Shown here piece after piece: positions 24,064 to 31,465 of a stretch of DNA of 64,000 bases (positions are counted from its first letter, which is position 1; every line of letters starts with the position of its first letter). This stretch comes from Terriglobia bacterium. Its GTDB lineage: Bacteria; Acidobacteriota; Terriglobia; Acidiferrales; UBA7541. The stretch is from positions 42,038 through 106,037 of the forward strand of contig JAIQEW010000014.1 of NCBI GenBank assembly GCA_020073605.1, in the 5' to 3' direction. The notes beneath the pieces were generated by a model that saw only the letters and a list, made by a program, of their open reading frames with translations, ran no database searches and was not told where the DNA came from. The position numbers and the translations under genes were made by a program.

Positions 24064-24939
24064 TCAATCGCGCTTCAGGATGTTGATTGTACCATCGAAG
24101 GAGTTCAGGTTGACGCTGGCGCGGCCGGAGTTGAGCGCTCCGAAGAGAGCGTTTCCGAACTTCGGCAGGAAATGATGGTGGGAGGACGGTATCAGCTTCG
24201 CTTCGTTGTGCACTTTGCCCTTCAGCGAAGTGGCGCTCAGATCGAACGAGTCGCCGGGGGAGAAGCGGACTTCGATGATGCCGCTGTAATTCTTCAGGAT
24301 GTAGGTGGCATTCGGCAAAAACGCGCCGTTGAAGAGGATGTTTCCTTCCGAGGTCTGTGCGCGGACGTAGCGGCTGCGGAGGTCGATGAGCCGGAAATTT
24401 CCACTGATCGAAGTGACCTCGAGGCGGCCCGCGCAGCGCACGCACTGGAAGGAGCCGCCGACGGTCTTGATCGTCAGATAGCCCGCGGCATCTTCCAGAT
24501 CCACGCCCGCGGCAATCGTTTCGACGTTCATATCGCCGAGCACGTTCGAGACGTTGACGCCGCCCGAATCGTTGTGAATTTGCAGCTCGGTGTCCTCGGG
24601 GACGCTGATTTCAAAATTGGTGCGCAGATCGTCCGGCGCGGCGGTGTCCGAAATCTGGCGCGTCAGGATATCGACGCGGTTTCCCATCTGCTCGGTGTCC
24701 ACTTCCACCTGGCCCGTGGCGCGCTGCGCGACCACCATGACATCCGACTTCGTCCACGCACGGACGGTGATCGTGCCGTTGGGATTGTGGATGGTGACGA
24801 CCGGGTGCTCGTCGACCTTGAAATGCCGCTCGATCCGGTCGGCCCAGGCGGGCGCCGCGCTCATGAGCAAGAGGCCGGGAACCAGGAGTCCGGACGCCTT
24901 CCAATGGCGCTGGTTCCGAAGAGAGGGTTGGGTGCTCAT
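24064..24939 (-). CDS. DUF4097-family secreted protein
   Basis: A 291-residue exported protein: signal segment (LLVPGLLLMSAAPAWA), then a DUF4097-like beta domain with PNGTITVRAW, DSGGVNVSNV, VGGSFQCVRC, ISGNFRLIDL and SEGNILFNGA motifs at roughly regular spacing. Its ATG overlaps the stop of the zinc-finger anti-sigma gene upstream (ATGA). This repeats the sigma/anti-sigma/DUF4097 arrangement at 16-20 kb. Two cysteines in VRCAGR are unusual. It is probably periplasmic or on the outer surface. Function unknown. Confidence 0.82.
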   Translation of the reverse strand: MSTQPSLRNQRHWKASGLLVPGLLLMSAAPAWADRIERHFKVDEHPVVTIHNPNGTITVRAWTKSDVMVVAQRATGQVEVDTEQMGNRVDILTRQISDTAAPDDLRTNFEISVPEDTELQIHNDSGGVNVSNVLGDMNVETIAAGVDLEDAAGYLTIKTVGGSFQCVRCAGRLEVTSISGNFRLIDLRSRYVRAQTSEGNILFNGAFLPNATYILKNYSGIIEVRFSPGDSFDLSATSLKGKVHNEAKLIPSSHHHFLPKFGNALFGALNSGRASVNLNSFDGTINILKRD

Positions 24940-25604
24940 CGGCCGTCGTCTCCGCGTTCGGTCATCTGGGCGAGCAGGTTCGCCTTCTGCTCGTACGCAT
25001 CGTACAGATAATCGCGCGCGATTTCGTTTTCGGGTTCTTCGCGCACGCTTTTTTCACACAAAGCGATGTAGTTGTCAACAATGGCGAGGTTATCGTGCAG
25101 GGAAGCGGTCACCACGGGATTGGGGTTCGCGAAAGAAGAGAAAGTATCCTGCACGGCGGTGTCGAGCTGCGCGCTGAGCGGCCCGGTGGAACTCTGCGTG
25201 CCGCTGATCCAGCGATTTTCGTTGATGTGCTTCTTTACGGGCCCGGTCATCGCGAAGGACACGGCAATCAGCGCGACCAGGTAAGCGCCGGCCAGCGCGG
25301 GGCGGGGCACTGCGTCGAATACTCCGGCGATCCAGCCTCGCATTTTCTCCGCCCAGCCGCTCTGCTCGTGACGGATGAGGCCTTCGTGCTCGAGCTGCGC
25401 ACGCAGCGCATTCCAAACGCCCGCCGGAGGTTCCGCCTCGGCGCCCATCGAGGTGTGAGCGGTTTGCCGGATGGCGTCGAGCTCGTCCACCATGCCGCGG
25501 CAGCTGGCGCAGACGCGCGCGTGCTCGCGAGCGGCGGAGGGACGCTCGCCCTCCATCCATGCTTCGAGCTGGTTCAGGAATTCGTTACAGCCACTCGCAC
25601 TCAT
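24936..25604 (-). CDS. Zinc-finger (zf-HC2) anti-sigma factor
   Basis: A 222-residue membrane protein. The N-terminal zinc module is Cys6, His28, Cys32 and Cys35 (HARVCASC). One membrane helix is near residues 100-120 (ALAGAYLVALIAVSFAM), and a periplasmic helical part follows. The cytosolic domain should hold the sigma factor encoded six bases upstream. Unlike its counterpart at 16890, it has no HEAT repeats. The stop overlaps the start of the DUF4097 gene. The pair probably responds to an envelope signal. Confidence 0.87.
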   Translation of the reverse strand: MSASGCNEFLNQLEAWMEGERPSAAREHARVCASCRGMVDELDAIRQTAHTSMGAEAEPPAGVWNALRAQLEHEGLIRHEQSGWAEKMRGWIAGVFDAVPRPALAGAYLVALIAVSFAMTGPVKKHINENRWISGTQSSTGPLSAQLDTAVQDTFSSFANPNPVVTASLHDNLAIVDNYIALCEKSVREEPENEIARDYLYDAYEQKANLLAQMTERGDDGR

Positions 25605-25609
25605 TTGCT

Positions 25610-26380
25610 TTAGTCCTCTGCGCCGGGAGCGCTTCCCGCGGCCCGGCGCTCTTCGCGCGCTTTCTCGCGCATCGCTTCGTGAAGCAGGTCGCGAAGGCGC
25701 ATGCGCGCTTTGTGAAGTTGCGATTTAGAATTGCCGATCGAACAGCCCATCATGTCCGCAATCTCGTTATGCTCGTATCCCTGCACGTCGTGCAGGACAA
25801 ACACCATCTTGTAACCGGGCGGCAACTGCCCGACGGCCCGCTCGAGATTGACGCGGTCAATCGAACCGCTCAACTTCAGATCGGGCGCGCCGAAATCGCG
25901 CCGGGGCGTTCCGGATTCCTCGTCGGGTTCGGTGACCTGTTCGAGCGAGGTCTCCTTCCCGGACTTCTTCCGGAGCTTCATGAGCACGACGTTGACCGAC
26001 AGGCGATGAAGCCATGTGGAAAACGCCGACTCGCCGCGAAACGTGGAGATCTTGCGGAAGAGCTGGAGGAACGCTTCCTGCGTCAGGTCCTCCGCCTCGG
26101 CCGTATTCCCCACCATTCGAAGGCACAACGAATACACCCGGCGGCTGTGCAACTGGTACAGGCGTTCGAATGCCGCCGCATCGCCCAGCTGGGCAAGCCG
26201 GATCGATTCCGCTTCCGGTACCTCCCCAGCTTCGGTTCGTCTCGGTCGGGCCACGCTACCCGTCGGGACGCATCCTTCATTGCGATGCGGCTCCCCCTCC
26301 AGAAGTTGTACTTCCCGTTCTCTCCGCGCAACTGTCTTGCCTCCGGGCTGGCGGCGGGCGGCAATGGCGGGCAGGCCCAT
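25610..26380 (-). CDS. ECF RNA polymerase sigma factor
   Basis: A 256-residue sigma-70 family protein. Region 2 ([48 protein letters not shown]) is followed by a polar linker and region 4 ([39 protein letters not shown]). It starts at an ATG without a strong ribosome binding site; about 55 N-terminal polar residues before region 2 are atypical, so the true start could be internal (a GTG near residue 43). It is the first gene of the second sigma/anti-sigma/DUF4097 module. An ECF-like promoter lies about 120 bases upstream. Confidence 0.88.
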   Translation of the reverse strand: MGLPAIAARRQPGGKTVARREREVQLLEGEPHRNEGCVPTGSVARPRRTEAGEVPEAESIRLAQLGDAAAFERLYQLHSRRVYSLCLRMVGNTAEAEDLTQEAFLQLFRKISTFRGESAFSTWLHRLSVNVVLMKLRKKSGKETSLEQVTEPDEESGTPRRDFGAPDLKLSGSIDRVNLERAVGQLPPGYKMVFVLHDVQGYEHNEIADMMGCSIGNSKSQLHKARMRLRDLLHEAMREKAREERRAAGSAPGAED

Positions 26381-26501
26381 TCGATGCAGGGCGCTGCTTG
26401 CAAGTCTCGTCTATTTTCGTCGGAATCGCGACATACGTCCAGCGGCTTGGCGGCAGGATTGATTCCCTTTGAATTGGGCGAGACGCAGCCGACAGCGAGG
26501 T

Positions 26502-26530
26502 TTAGACGGAGCAAACCCGGAACAAGCTTC
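26502..26530 (-). promoter_or_regulatory. Candidate ECF-type promoter upstream of the second sigma gene
   Basis: Read on the minus strand, GAAGCTT (26530-26524) and GTCTAA (26507-26502) are 16 bases apart. GTCTAA matches a sigma-E-type -10 well; GAAGCTT is only a partial match to GGAACTT. The position suits autoregulation of the sigma gene at 26380. Confidence 0.35.
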
Positions 26531-26540
26531 TGAATCCGGA

Positions 26541-27260
26541 CTAGGCGGAAGCGGAGGCGTCGGAGAAGCGCGGCTTGACCTGCAGCCGCTTGGGGGCCGG
26601 GGGAGCATCCAGCTCGCCCGCGAGGGCGGAAAGCTGCTCGTCCGGCAGCGTGCGCAGGAAGGATTTCAGGACCACTTCGATTTCGCGCAGGCAGGTGTTG
26701 AAGTCGTAGTGAAGGTGATCGAGCCTTTCCCAGCAATCACCCGGCTGCACGGACAAACCCTTGGAAATATCGCCGGCCGCTTCGTGGAATTCCTGCTCGA
26801 GATGGTCGATCGTGTCGGACAGAATCCGCAGCTTGTGGAGGAAGCGGGAGCGGTTGCTGAGAAGCACGTGGTGGAGGATGGCATTCCACGACGCGGCGCT
26901 CTGCGCCGTGTTGCCGCGAAAGAATCCGGCGTTCATGGGCTCGACGGCCGGGACCTTTCCCAGGCGCCGCCCGCGAATGGAAAGCGTGTCGCAGAGAGAA
27001 ATCAAGGAGGGAGACAAACGGCCCAGCAAATCGGCCGCAATCGAGACCTGCTGGCGGGCGCAGACCAGCTCACCGCTGGCGCGCAGCGACAGCGCCTCGT
27101 CGAGCGCCACACTCATCATGGCGTACGAGCATTCCCACCGGCGGACGACAGCCTCGAAGAGCTGGCTCTTCTCCCGCGGGAGGATAGTGATCCAATCGTC
27201 AGAGACCCTGCGGCGAGCCAAACGCCGCCTGCTGCGCCTAGGAAACACCAATGCCCCCAA
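26541..27260 (-). CDS. Conserved-looking helical protein of unknown function
   Basis: A soluble, mostly helical 239-residue protein with no membrane segment. Recognisable stretches are WECSYAMMSVALDEALSLR, ASGELVCARQQVSIAADLL, FLHKLRILSDTIDHLEQEF and CLREIEVVLKSFLRTL, which suggest a four-helix bundle. I do not recognise the family. The start at 27260 is only 12 bases from an extended -10 (TGGTATAAT on this strand), so either the mRNA is nearly leaderless or translation begins further in (for example at the MM near residue 47). It is divergent from lysS. Confidence 0.65.
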   Translation of the reverse strand: MGALVFPRRSRRRLARRRVSDDWITILPREKSQLFEAVVRRWECSYAMMSVALDEALSLRASGELVCARQQVSIAADLLGRLSPSLISLCDTLSIRGRRLGKVPAVEPMNAGFFRGNTAQSAASWNAILHHVLLSNRSRFLHKLRILSDTIDHLEQEFHEAAGDISKGLSVQPGDCWERLDHLHYDFNTCLREIEVVLKSFLRTLPDEQLSALAGELDAPPAPKRLQVKPRFSDASASA

Positions 27261-27271
27261 GATACCGGGTG

Positions 27272-27280
27272 ATTATACCA
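27272..27280 (-). promoter_or_regulatory. Extended -10 promoter for the gene at 26541-27260
   Basis: On the minus strand the sequence TGGTATAAT occupies 27280-27272, an exact TGn plus TATAAT. No clear -35 lies 16-18 bases upstream. The transcript would start around 27265, almost at the annotated ATG. Confidence 0.45.
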
Positions 27281-27370
27281 TCGGTGTCTAGAAGGCGGCT
27301 TCCCGAGGTTTCCTGTAATATACTTCCGCCGGTTCGCCTGAAAGCCCTCATCGTCGAAAGGACAGTCCCG

Positions 27371-28945
27371 TTGGAATTTGAGCCGCTCGACCAGTTCCTG
27401 CAACGCCGCAAGAAGCTGAGCGAAATCGAGTCCCTCGGCCACGCGCCGTACCCGCACAAGTTCGCTTGGACGCATACGGCAAGACAAGTCGCCGAACAGT
27501 TCGGGCACCGGACGGCCGATCAGCTTTCTTCCGAGCGCGTCGAAGTGCGCGTGGCGGGACGCATTGTGGCGCTGCGGCCGCATGGGAAGGCGGCGTTCGC
27601 GCATCTGGCGGGCGACGGCGCCCGCTTGCAGATGTATATCAAGCTGGATGTGGTCGGCGAGCAGGCGTACAAGCTCTTCCAGCTCCTGGATTTAGGCGAC
27701 ATCGTCGGAGTCTCAGGCCACCTCTTCCGCACCAAGACGAACGAACTTACCGTATGGGTCGAAGGGCTCGAGCTGCTCAACAAGGCGCTGCTGCCGCTTC
27801 CGGAAAAGTGGCACGGGCTCGCCGACGTGGAGATGAGGTACCGCCGCCGGTATCTGGACCTGATCGTGAACGAGCGCGCGCGGGAGATTTTTCTGCGCCG
27901 AGCGCAGATCACACGGGAATTGCGCAGATTTTTCGACGAGCGCGGCTACGTGGAAGTCGAAACGCCGATGATGCACTCGATCCTGGGAGGGGCGACGGCG
28001 CGGCCGTTTGTCACGCACCACAACACATTCGACATGGACCTATTCCTGCGCATCGCGCCGGAACTCTACCTGAAGAGGCTCGTGGTGGGAGGGCTTGACC
28101 GGGTGTACGAGATCAACCGGAACTTCCGCAACGAGGGGATCGACGCGATCCACCAGCCCGAATTCACGATGCTGGAGTTCTATCAGGCGTACAGCGACGC
28201 TCTGGAGCTGATGGACCTGACCGAGGAACTGCTTCGCGGGCTCGCGGAGAAAGTTTGCGGAAGCGCGAAGATCAAATACGGCGAGCGCGAGATCGATTTC
28301 AGCCACTTCGAACGGCTCTCGATGCGCGACGCGATCCACATGTTCTGGCCCACGGCTGCGGGCGCGGCGCCGAGCGTGGCGGAGCTCGCGCGGAAGGGCG
28401 GTCCGCGGGGCGCGGTGGCGCGCTACAACGCGTTCGCGCGCTCTGGCGGCGGAGAAACGATCGATGACGCCGGCACGCGCTCCGACGGCGAACTGACCGG
28501 AGACCTCTTCGAAGCCGTCGCGGAAGGCCATCTCATCCAGCCGACATTTATCTACGATTTTCCGACGGAGATTTCGCCGCTCGCCAAGCGCCGCGAGGAC
28601 GATCCGTCGCTTACCGAGCGATTCGAACTTTTCATCGCCGGAATGGAGATCGCGAACGGCTTCTCGGAGCTGAACGATCCCGCCGATCAGGAGCGGCGCT
28701 TTCGCGCGCAGGTCGAAAAGGGCGGGCACGACATGCCGAAAGAAGTGGATACGGATTACATCCGCGCGCTGAGCCACGGCCTTCCGCCGACGGCGGGCGA
28801 GGGAATCGGAATCGACCGCCTGGTGATGCTCCTGACGGATTCGCACGCGATCCGGGAAGTGATCCTGTTTCCGCTGCTGCGGGCCGAAGCGCCAGAAGGC
28901 ACCTCCGCCGAAAAAAGCGCCGGCGAAGGCGAACCACCGAAATGA
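27371..28945 (+). CDS. lysS: Lysine--tRNA ligase, class II
   Basis: A 524-residue class II synthetase that charges tRNA-Lys. An N-terminal OB anticodon-binding domain (VEVRVAGRIVALRPHGKAAF) is followed by motif 1 (GYVEVETPMM), motif 2 (FRNEGIDAIHQPEFTMLE) and motif 3 (GEGIGIDRLVMLLTD). The start is placed at the TTG at 27371 (giving a LEFEPLDQF N-terminus), about nine bases after GAAAGGA; an earlier in-frame ATG at 27251 would need 40 residues of unlikely sequence. The stop overlaps the next gene (ATGA), so lysS and the lipoprotein-export permease are cotranslated. Confidence 0.93.
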   Translation: MEFEPLDQFLQRRKKLSEIESLGHAPYPHKFAWTHTARQVAEQFGHRTADQLSSERVEVRVAGRIVALRPHGKAAFAHLAGDGARLQMYIKLDVVGEQAYKLFQLLDLGDIVGVSGHLFRTKTNELTVWVEGLELLNKALLPLPEKWHGLADVEMRYRRRYLDLIVNERAREIFLRRAQITRELRRFFDERGYVEVETPMMHSILGGATARPFVTHHNTFDMDLFLRIAPELYLKRLVVGGLDRVYEINRNFRNEGIDAIHQPEFTMLEFYQAYSDALELMDLTEELLRGLAEKVCGSAKIKYGEREIDFSHFERLSMRDAIHMFWPTAAGAAPSVAELARKGGPRGAVARYNAFARSGGGETIDDAGTRSDGELTGDLFEAVAEGHLIQPTFIYDFPTEISPLAKRREDDPSLTERFELFIAGMEIANGFSELNDPADQERRFRAQVEKGGHDMPKEVDTDYIRALSHGLPPTAGEGIGIDRLVMLLTDSHAIREVILFPLLRAEAPEGTSAEKSAGEGEPPK

Positions 28946-30168
28946 CGTTCGAATGGCTGGTGGCGCTGCGGTACCTGCGGTCGCCAAACCGGCCGGCGGT
29001 GCTTAGGCTTGTGACGCTCTTGGCGATCATCGGCGTCGCAGCGGGCGTGACGACGCTCGTGATCGCGCTTTCAATGAACACCGGCTTCCGCCAGGCGATT
29101 CGCGACCGGTTGCTGAGCGTGACCGCGCACGTCAATTTGAAGCCCACCAGCCCTGAAGGAATCCACGATTACCGCGAACGAATTGCGCAACTGAACGGCG
29201 CGCCCGGCGTTCGCTCGATCGTACCCGCGATTTACAACACCGTGCTGCTATCTTGCGGCGGCCGCGCGCGGGGCGTCGTCCTGAAGGGAGTGGACCCAGA
29301 ATTGGAGCTGAAGGCCAGCGGAGCCTTGCGGTACGTCGCCTCCGGATCGAGCAGTTTCGCGGCCGATGCGGACGGCATCCCGGCGATGCTCGTGGGCCGA
29401 ATTCTCGCGGATGAGCTGAAGATTTCGGCTGGAGACTACGTGACGCTGACAAGCCCGCAGGGAAGTCTCACGCCCTTCGGGATGCTGCCGCGGTCGCGGC
29501 GATTTCGCGTCGCCGGGATTTTCGATTCGGGCTTCTACGACTACGATGCAAACTGGGCATTCGTGACGCTGGCTTCCGCGCAGGCGCTTGCGGGCGTGGG
29601 GGACGTCGTGAGCCTGCTCGAGGTGCGGGTCGCAAGACTCGATGATGCGCAGGCGGTGGCCGACGACCTCGTTCACCGTTCGGGCCCTGGATTCGCGGCC
29701 ACGACGTGGATGGACGAAAACCGGGCGCTGTTCCGCGCGCTGAGCCTTGAAAAATTGGTGACGGCGCTATTCATCGGGCTCATTACGTTCGTCGCCGGGC
29801 TGAATATTCTCGTCGTGCTGACGATGACGGTCACCGAACGCGCGCGGGACATTGCCGTGCTGATGGCGATGGGCACGCGCCGCCGGCAGATTCGCAGGGT
29901 CTTCATCCTGCAAGGACTCGCCGTCAGCGTTGTCGGAATCATCGGGGGCCTGGTGACTGGATACGGCTTTGCGTGGATCGCGGACCGATGGAGACTGATT
30001 CCGTTGAATCCCGAGGTTTACGCCATTCCGTACGTTCCGTTTCACGCGAACGCCTTCGATGCAATCTGGATCGCCGCGGCAGCTCTTGCAATCAGCGTCG
30101 CCGCGACGATTCTTCCCGCCCGCTCCGCCGCGCGCATTTTGCCGGTAGAAATTCTGCGCTTCGAATAG
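28942..30168 (+). CDS. Lipoprotein-releasing ABC transporter permease (LolC/LolE family)
   Basis: A 408-residue inner-membrane permease. One N-terminal helix (LVTLLAIIGVAAGVTTLVIAL) is followed by a large periplasmic domain, then three C-terminal helices (ALFIGLITFVAGLNILVVL, LAVSVVGIIGGLVTGYGF, IAAAALAISVAATILPA) of the FtsX/MacB type. The ending ARILPVEILRFE is typical of LolC/E. Together with the ATPase at 30644 it would extract lipoproteins from the inner membrane. A single permease suggests a homodimeric LolF-like system; a second permease is not seen here. It overlaps lysS by four bases. Confidence 0.9.
   Translation: MTFEWLVALRYLRSPNRPAVLRLVTLLAIIGVAAGVTTLVIALSMNTGFRQAIRDRLLSVTAHVNLKPTSPEGIHDYRERIAQLNGAPGVRSIVPAIYNTVLLSCGGRARGVVLKGVDPELELKASGALRYVASGSSSFAADADGIPAMLVGRILADELKISAGDYVTLTSPQGSLTPFGMLPRSRRFRVAGIFDSGFYDYDANWAFVTLASAQALAGVGDVVSLLEVRVARLDDAQAVADDLVHRSGPGFAATTWMDENRALFRALSLEKLVTALFIGLITFVAGLNILVVLTMTVTERARDIAVLMAMGTRRRQIRRVFILQGLAVSVVGIIGGLVTGYGFAWIADRWRLIPLNPEVYAIPYVPFHANAFDAIWIAAAALAISVAATILPARSAARILPVEILRFE
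30127..30167 (+). repeat. 41-bp repeat, copy 1 (3' end of the LolC/E gene)
   Basis: These 41 bases encode the last residues of the permease and recur at 30324-30364 with four mismatches, at an offset of 197 bases. The duplicate is outside the intact gene. Confidence 0.85.
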
Positions 30169-30643
30169 CCTGCCGCCTGCGATGAACACATGAATTTCGT
30201 TCGCCGCATATGTGGCACGTTGTGTCGCACCTACGGCGCTCACGATTTCCGTTCCTTCGTTTCCCAGCCCTTACTGGCTGGGCTAGTTTCTGACGCACCT
30301 ACGGCGCTCGCCGATTCGGAACTGCCGCGCGCATTTTGCCCGTGGAAATCCTCCGCTTCGAATACTCCATTCACTGACGGCTTCCATTCAGATTTGAAAA
30401 CTGGCCAATCGATGTTTGAGATCGTTCCGAAGGCGGCGCGCGTGCTAAAATTTACGTGTACGGCATCGAGAGGGAGTATAGCCACAAATTGGCAATCGGC
30501 CCGGACGCACAAGGGAAGGGCAAGGGATATGTGTGAAAGGAATTGGGTCAAAATCGCCCTTCTCTCGCAATTAGCCGCATGGAAAAGAAGGACATACCGG
30601 CGGGGCAGTTCGGCATCTAAAGTGTGAGAGGAATGGTAAGGCG
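30169..30643. other. Intergenic region with duplicated gene end and hairpin insert
   Basis: No intact gene is supported. From the left it holds a direct repeat GCACCTACGGCGCTC (30227-30241 and 30295-30309), a hairpin CCCAGCC-N6-GGCTGGG (30263-30282), the second copy of the permease 3' end (30324-30364), then about 240 bases of AT-richer sequence without a clear gene. A 13-codon frame starting MEKKDIPAG near 30580 is too short to call. The ribosome binding site of the ATPase gene lies at the right edge. Confidence 0.6.
30324..30364 (+). repeat. 41-bp repeat, copy 2 (fragment of a permease gene end)
   Basis: It reads in frame as the RxxLPVEILRFE end of a LolC/E-type permease, followed by YSIH and a stop. 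The fragment is preceded by the hairpin insert, so it is either a remnant of the original gene end displaced by insertion or the end of a deleted second permease gene. Confidence 0.8.
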
Positions 30644-31462
30644 ATGCGAAGCCATGCCAGCGAGAGTGTAGCCGTGGAAGACGCGAATTTCGAAGGCGTC
30701 TCGACCTCAGGCGAACTCCTGCGCACCGAGGGTCTTCGCAAGACATTCCGCTCGGGATCGCAGGAAATCGCGCCGCTCGACGGGATTGATCTGTCGCTCG
30801 AACGCGGCGAGATGGTGGCGATCGTCGGACCATCGGGCGCGGGGAAAAGCACGCTTTTACACCTGCTGGCCGCGCTGGACACTCCAACGAGCGGTGCAGT
30901 ATACTTCGCCGGGAATTCGCTCCGTTCGCTTGCAGAGGGTGAACTGGCAGAATATCGCAACCGGGCCGTCGGATTTGTGTGGCAGCGGCATCACCTGCTG
31001 CCGGATTTCACGGCTGCAGAGAATGTGGCGATGCCCTTGCTGGTTCGAGGACAAGCGCTGGGTCAGGCGCTCCACGCGGCGGAGGATTGGCTTGCGGAAG
31101 TGGGGTTGGCCAATCGCGCGGGGCAGCGTGCGGGAGAGCTCTCGGGTGGCGAACAACAACGCGTGGCGATTGCGCGGGCTCTGGTGAACCACCCCGTGCT
31201 GCTTCTGGCGGATGAACCGACGGGGGATCTGGACGAGCGGAGCGCGGAAGCAGTCTTCGAGCTGATCGAGCGCCTCCACCGGTCCCACCATCTGACCTCG
31301 ATTCTTGCTACACATAATTTGTCATTGGCACGGCGCACGGACCGTGTTCTAGCCCTGGAACACGGGAAGCTAGCTCCGGGCGCGGAAGTGCTCGCAGGCG
31401 CCGCCGCACGCGCGGCACGACCGGCGAGTACTGGGGTCAGGCCCCCGGGAGAGCGTGGCTAA
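30644..31462 (+). CDS. lolD: Lipoprotein-releasing ABC transporter ATP-binding protein (LolD-like)
   Basis: A 272-residue cytosolic ATPase of the LolD/MacB subfamily. Walker A is GPSGAGKS, the Q-loop region is FVWQRHHLLPDFTAAENV, the signature is LSGGEQQR, Walker B is LLLADEPTGDLD, and the switch histidine is in LATHNLSLA. It follows the permease at 28942, as expected for the Lol system, but a 475-base repeat-bearing gap separates them. An Ala/Pro-rich C-terminal tail is an extra feature. AAGG lies before the ATG. The clpC start follows after three bases. Confidence 0.9.
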   Translation: MRSHASESVAVEDANFEGVSTSGELLRTEGLRKTFRSGSQEIAPLDGIDLSLERGEMVAIVGPSGAGKSTLLHLLAALDTPTSGAVYFAGNSLRSLAEGELAEYRNRAVGFVWQRHHLLPDFTAAENVAMPLLVRGQALGQALHAAEDWLAEVGLANRAGQRAGELSGGEQQRVAIARALVNHPVLLLADEPTGDLDERSAEAVFELIERLHRSHHLTSILATHNLSLARRTDRVLALEHGKLAPGAEVLAGAAARAARPASTGVRPPGERG

Positions 31463-31465
31463 CTC

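Noticed and set aside
30190..30627. 145-codon ORF in the region between the LolC/E permease and lolD
   Set aside because: It crosses the repeat, hairpin and permease-fragment segments in another frame, so it is not a coherent gene.
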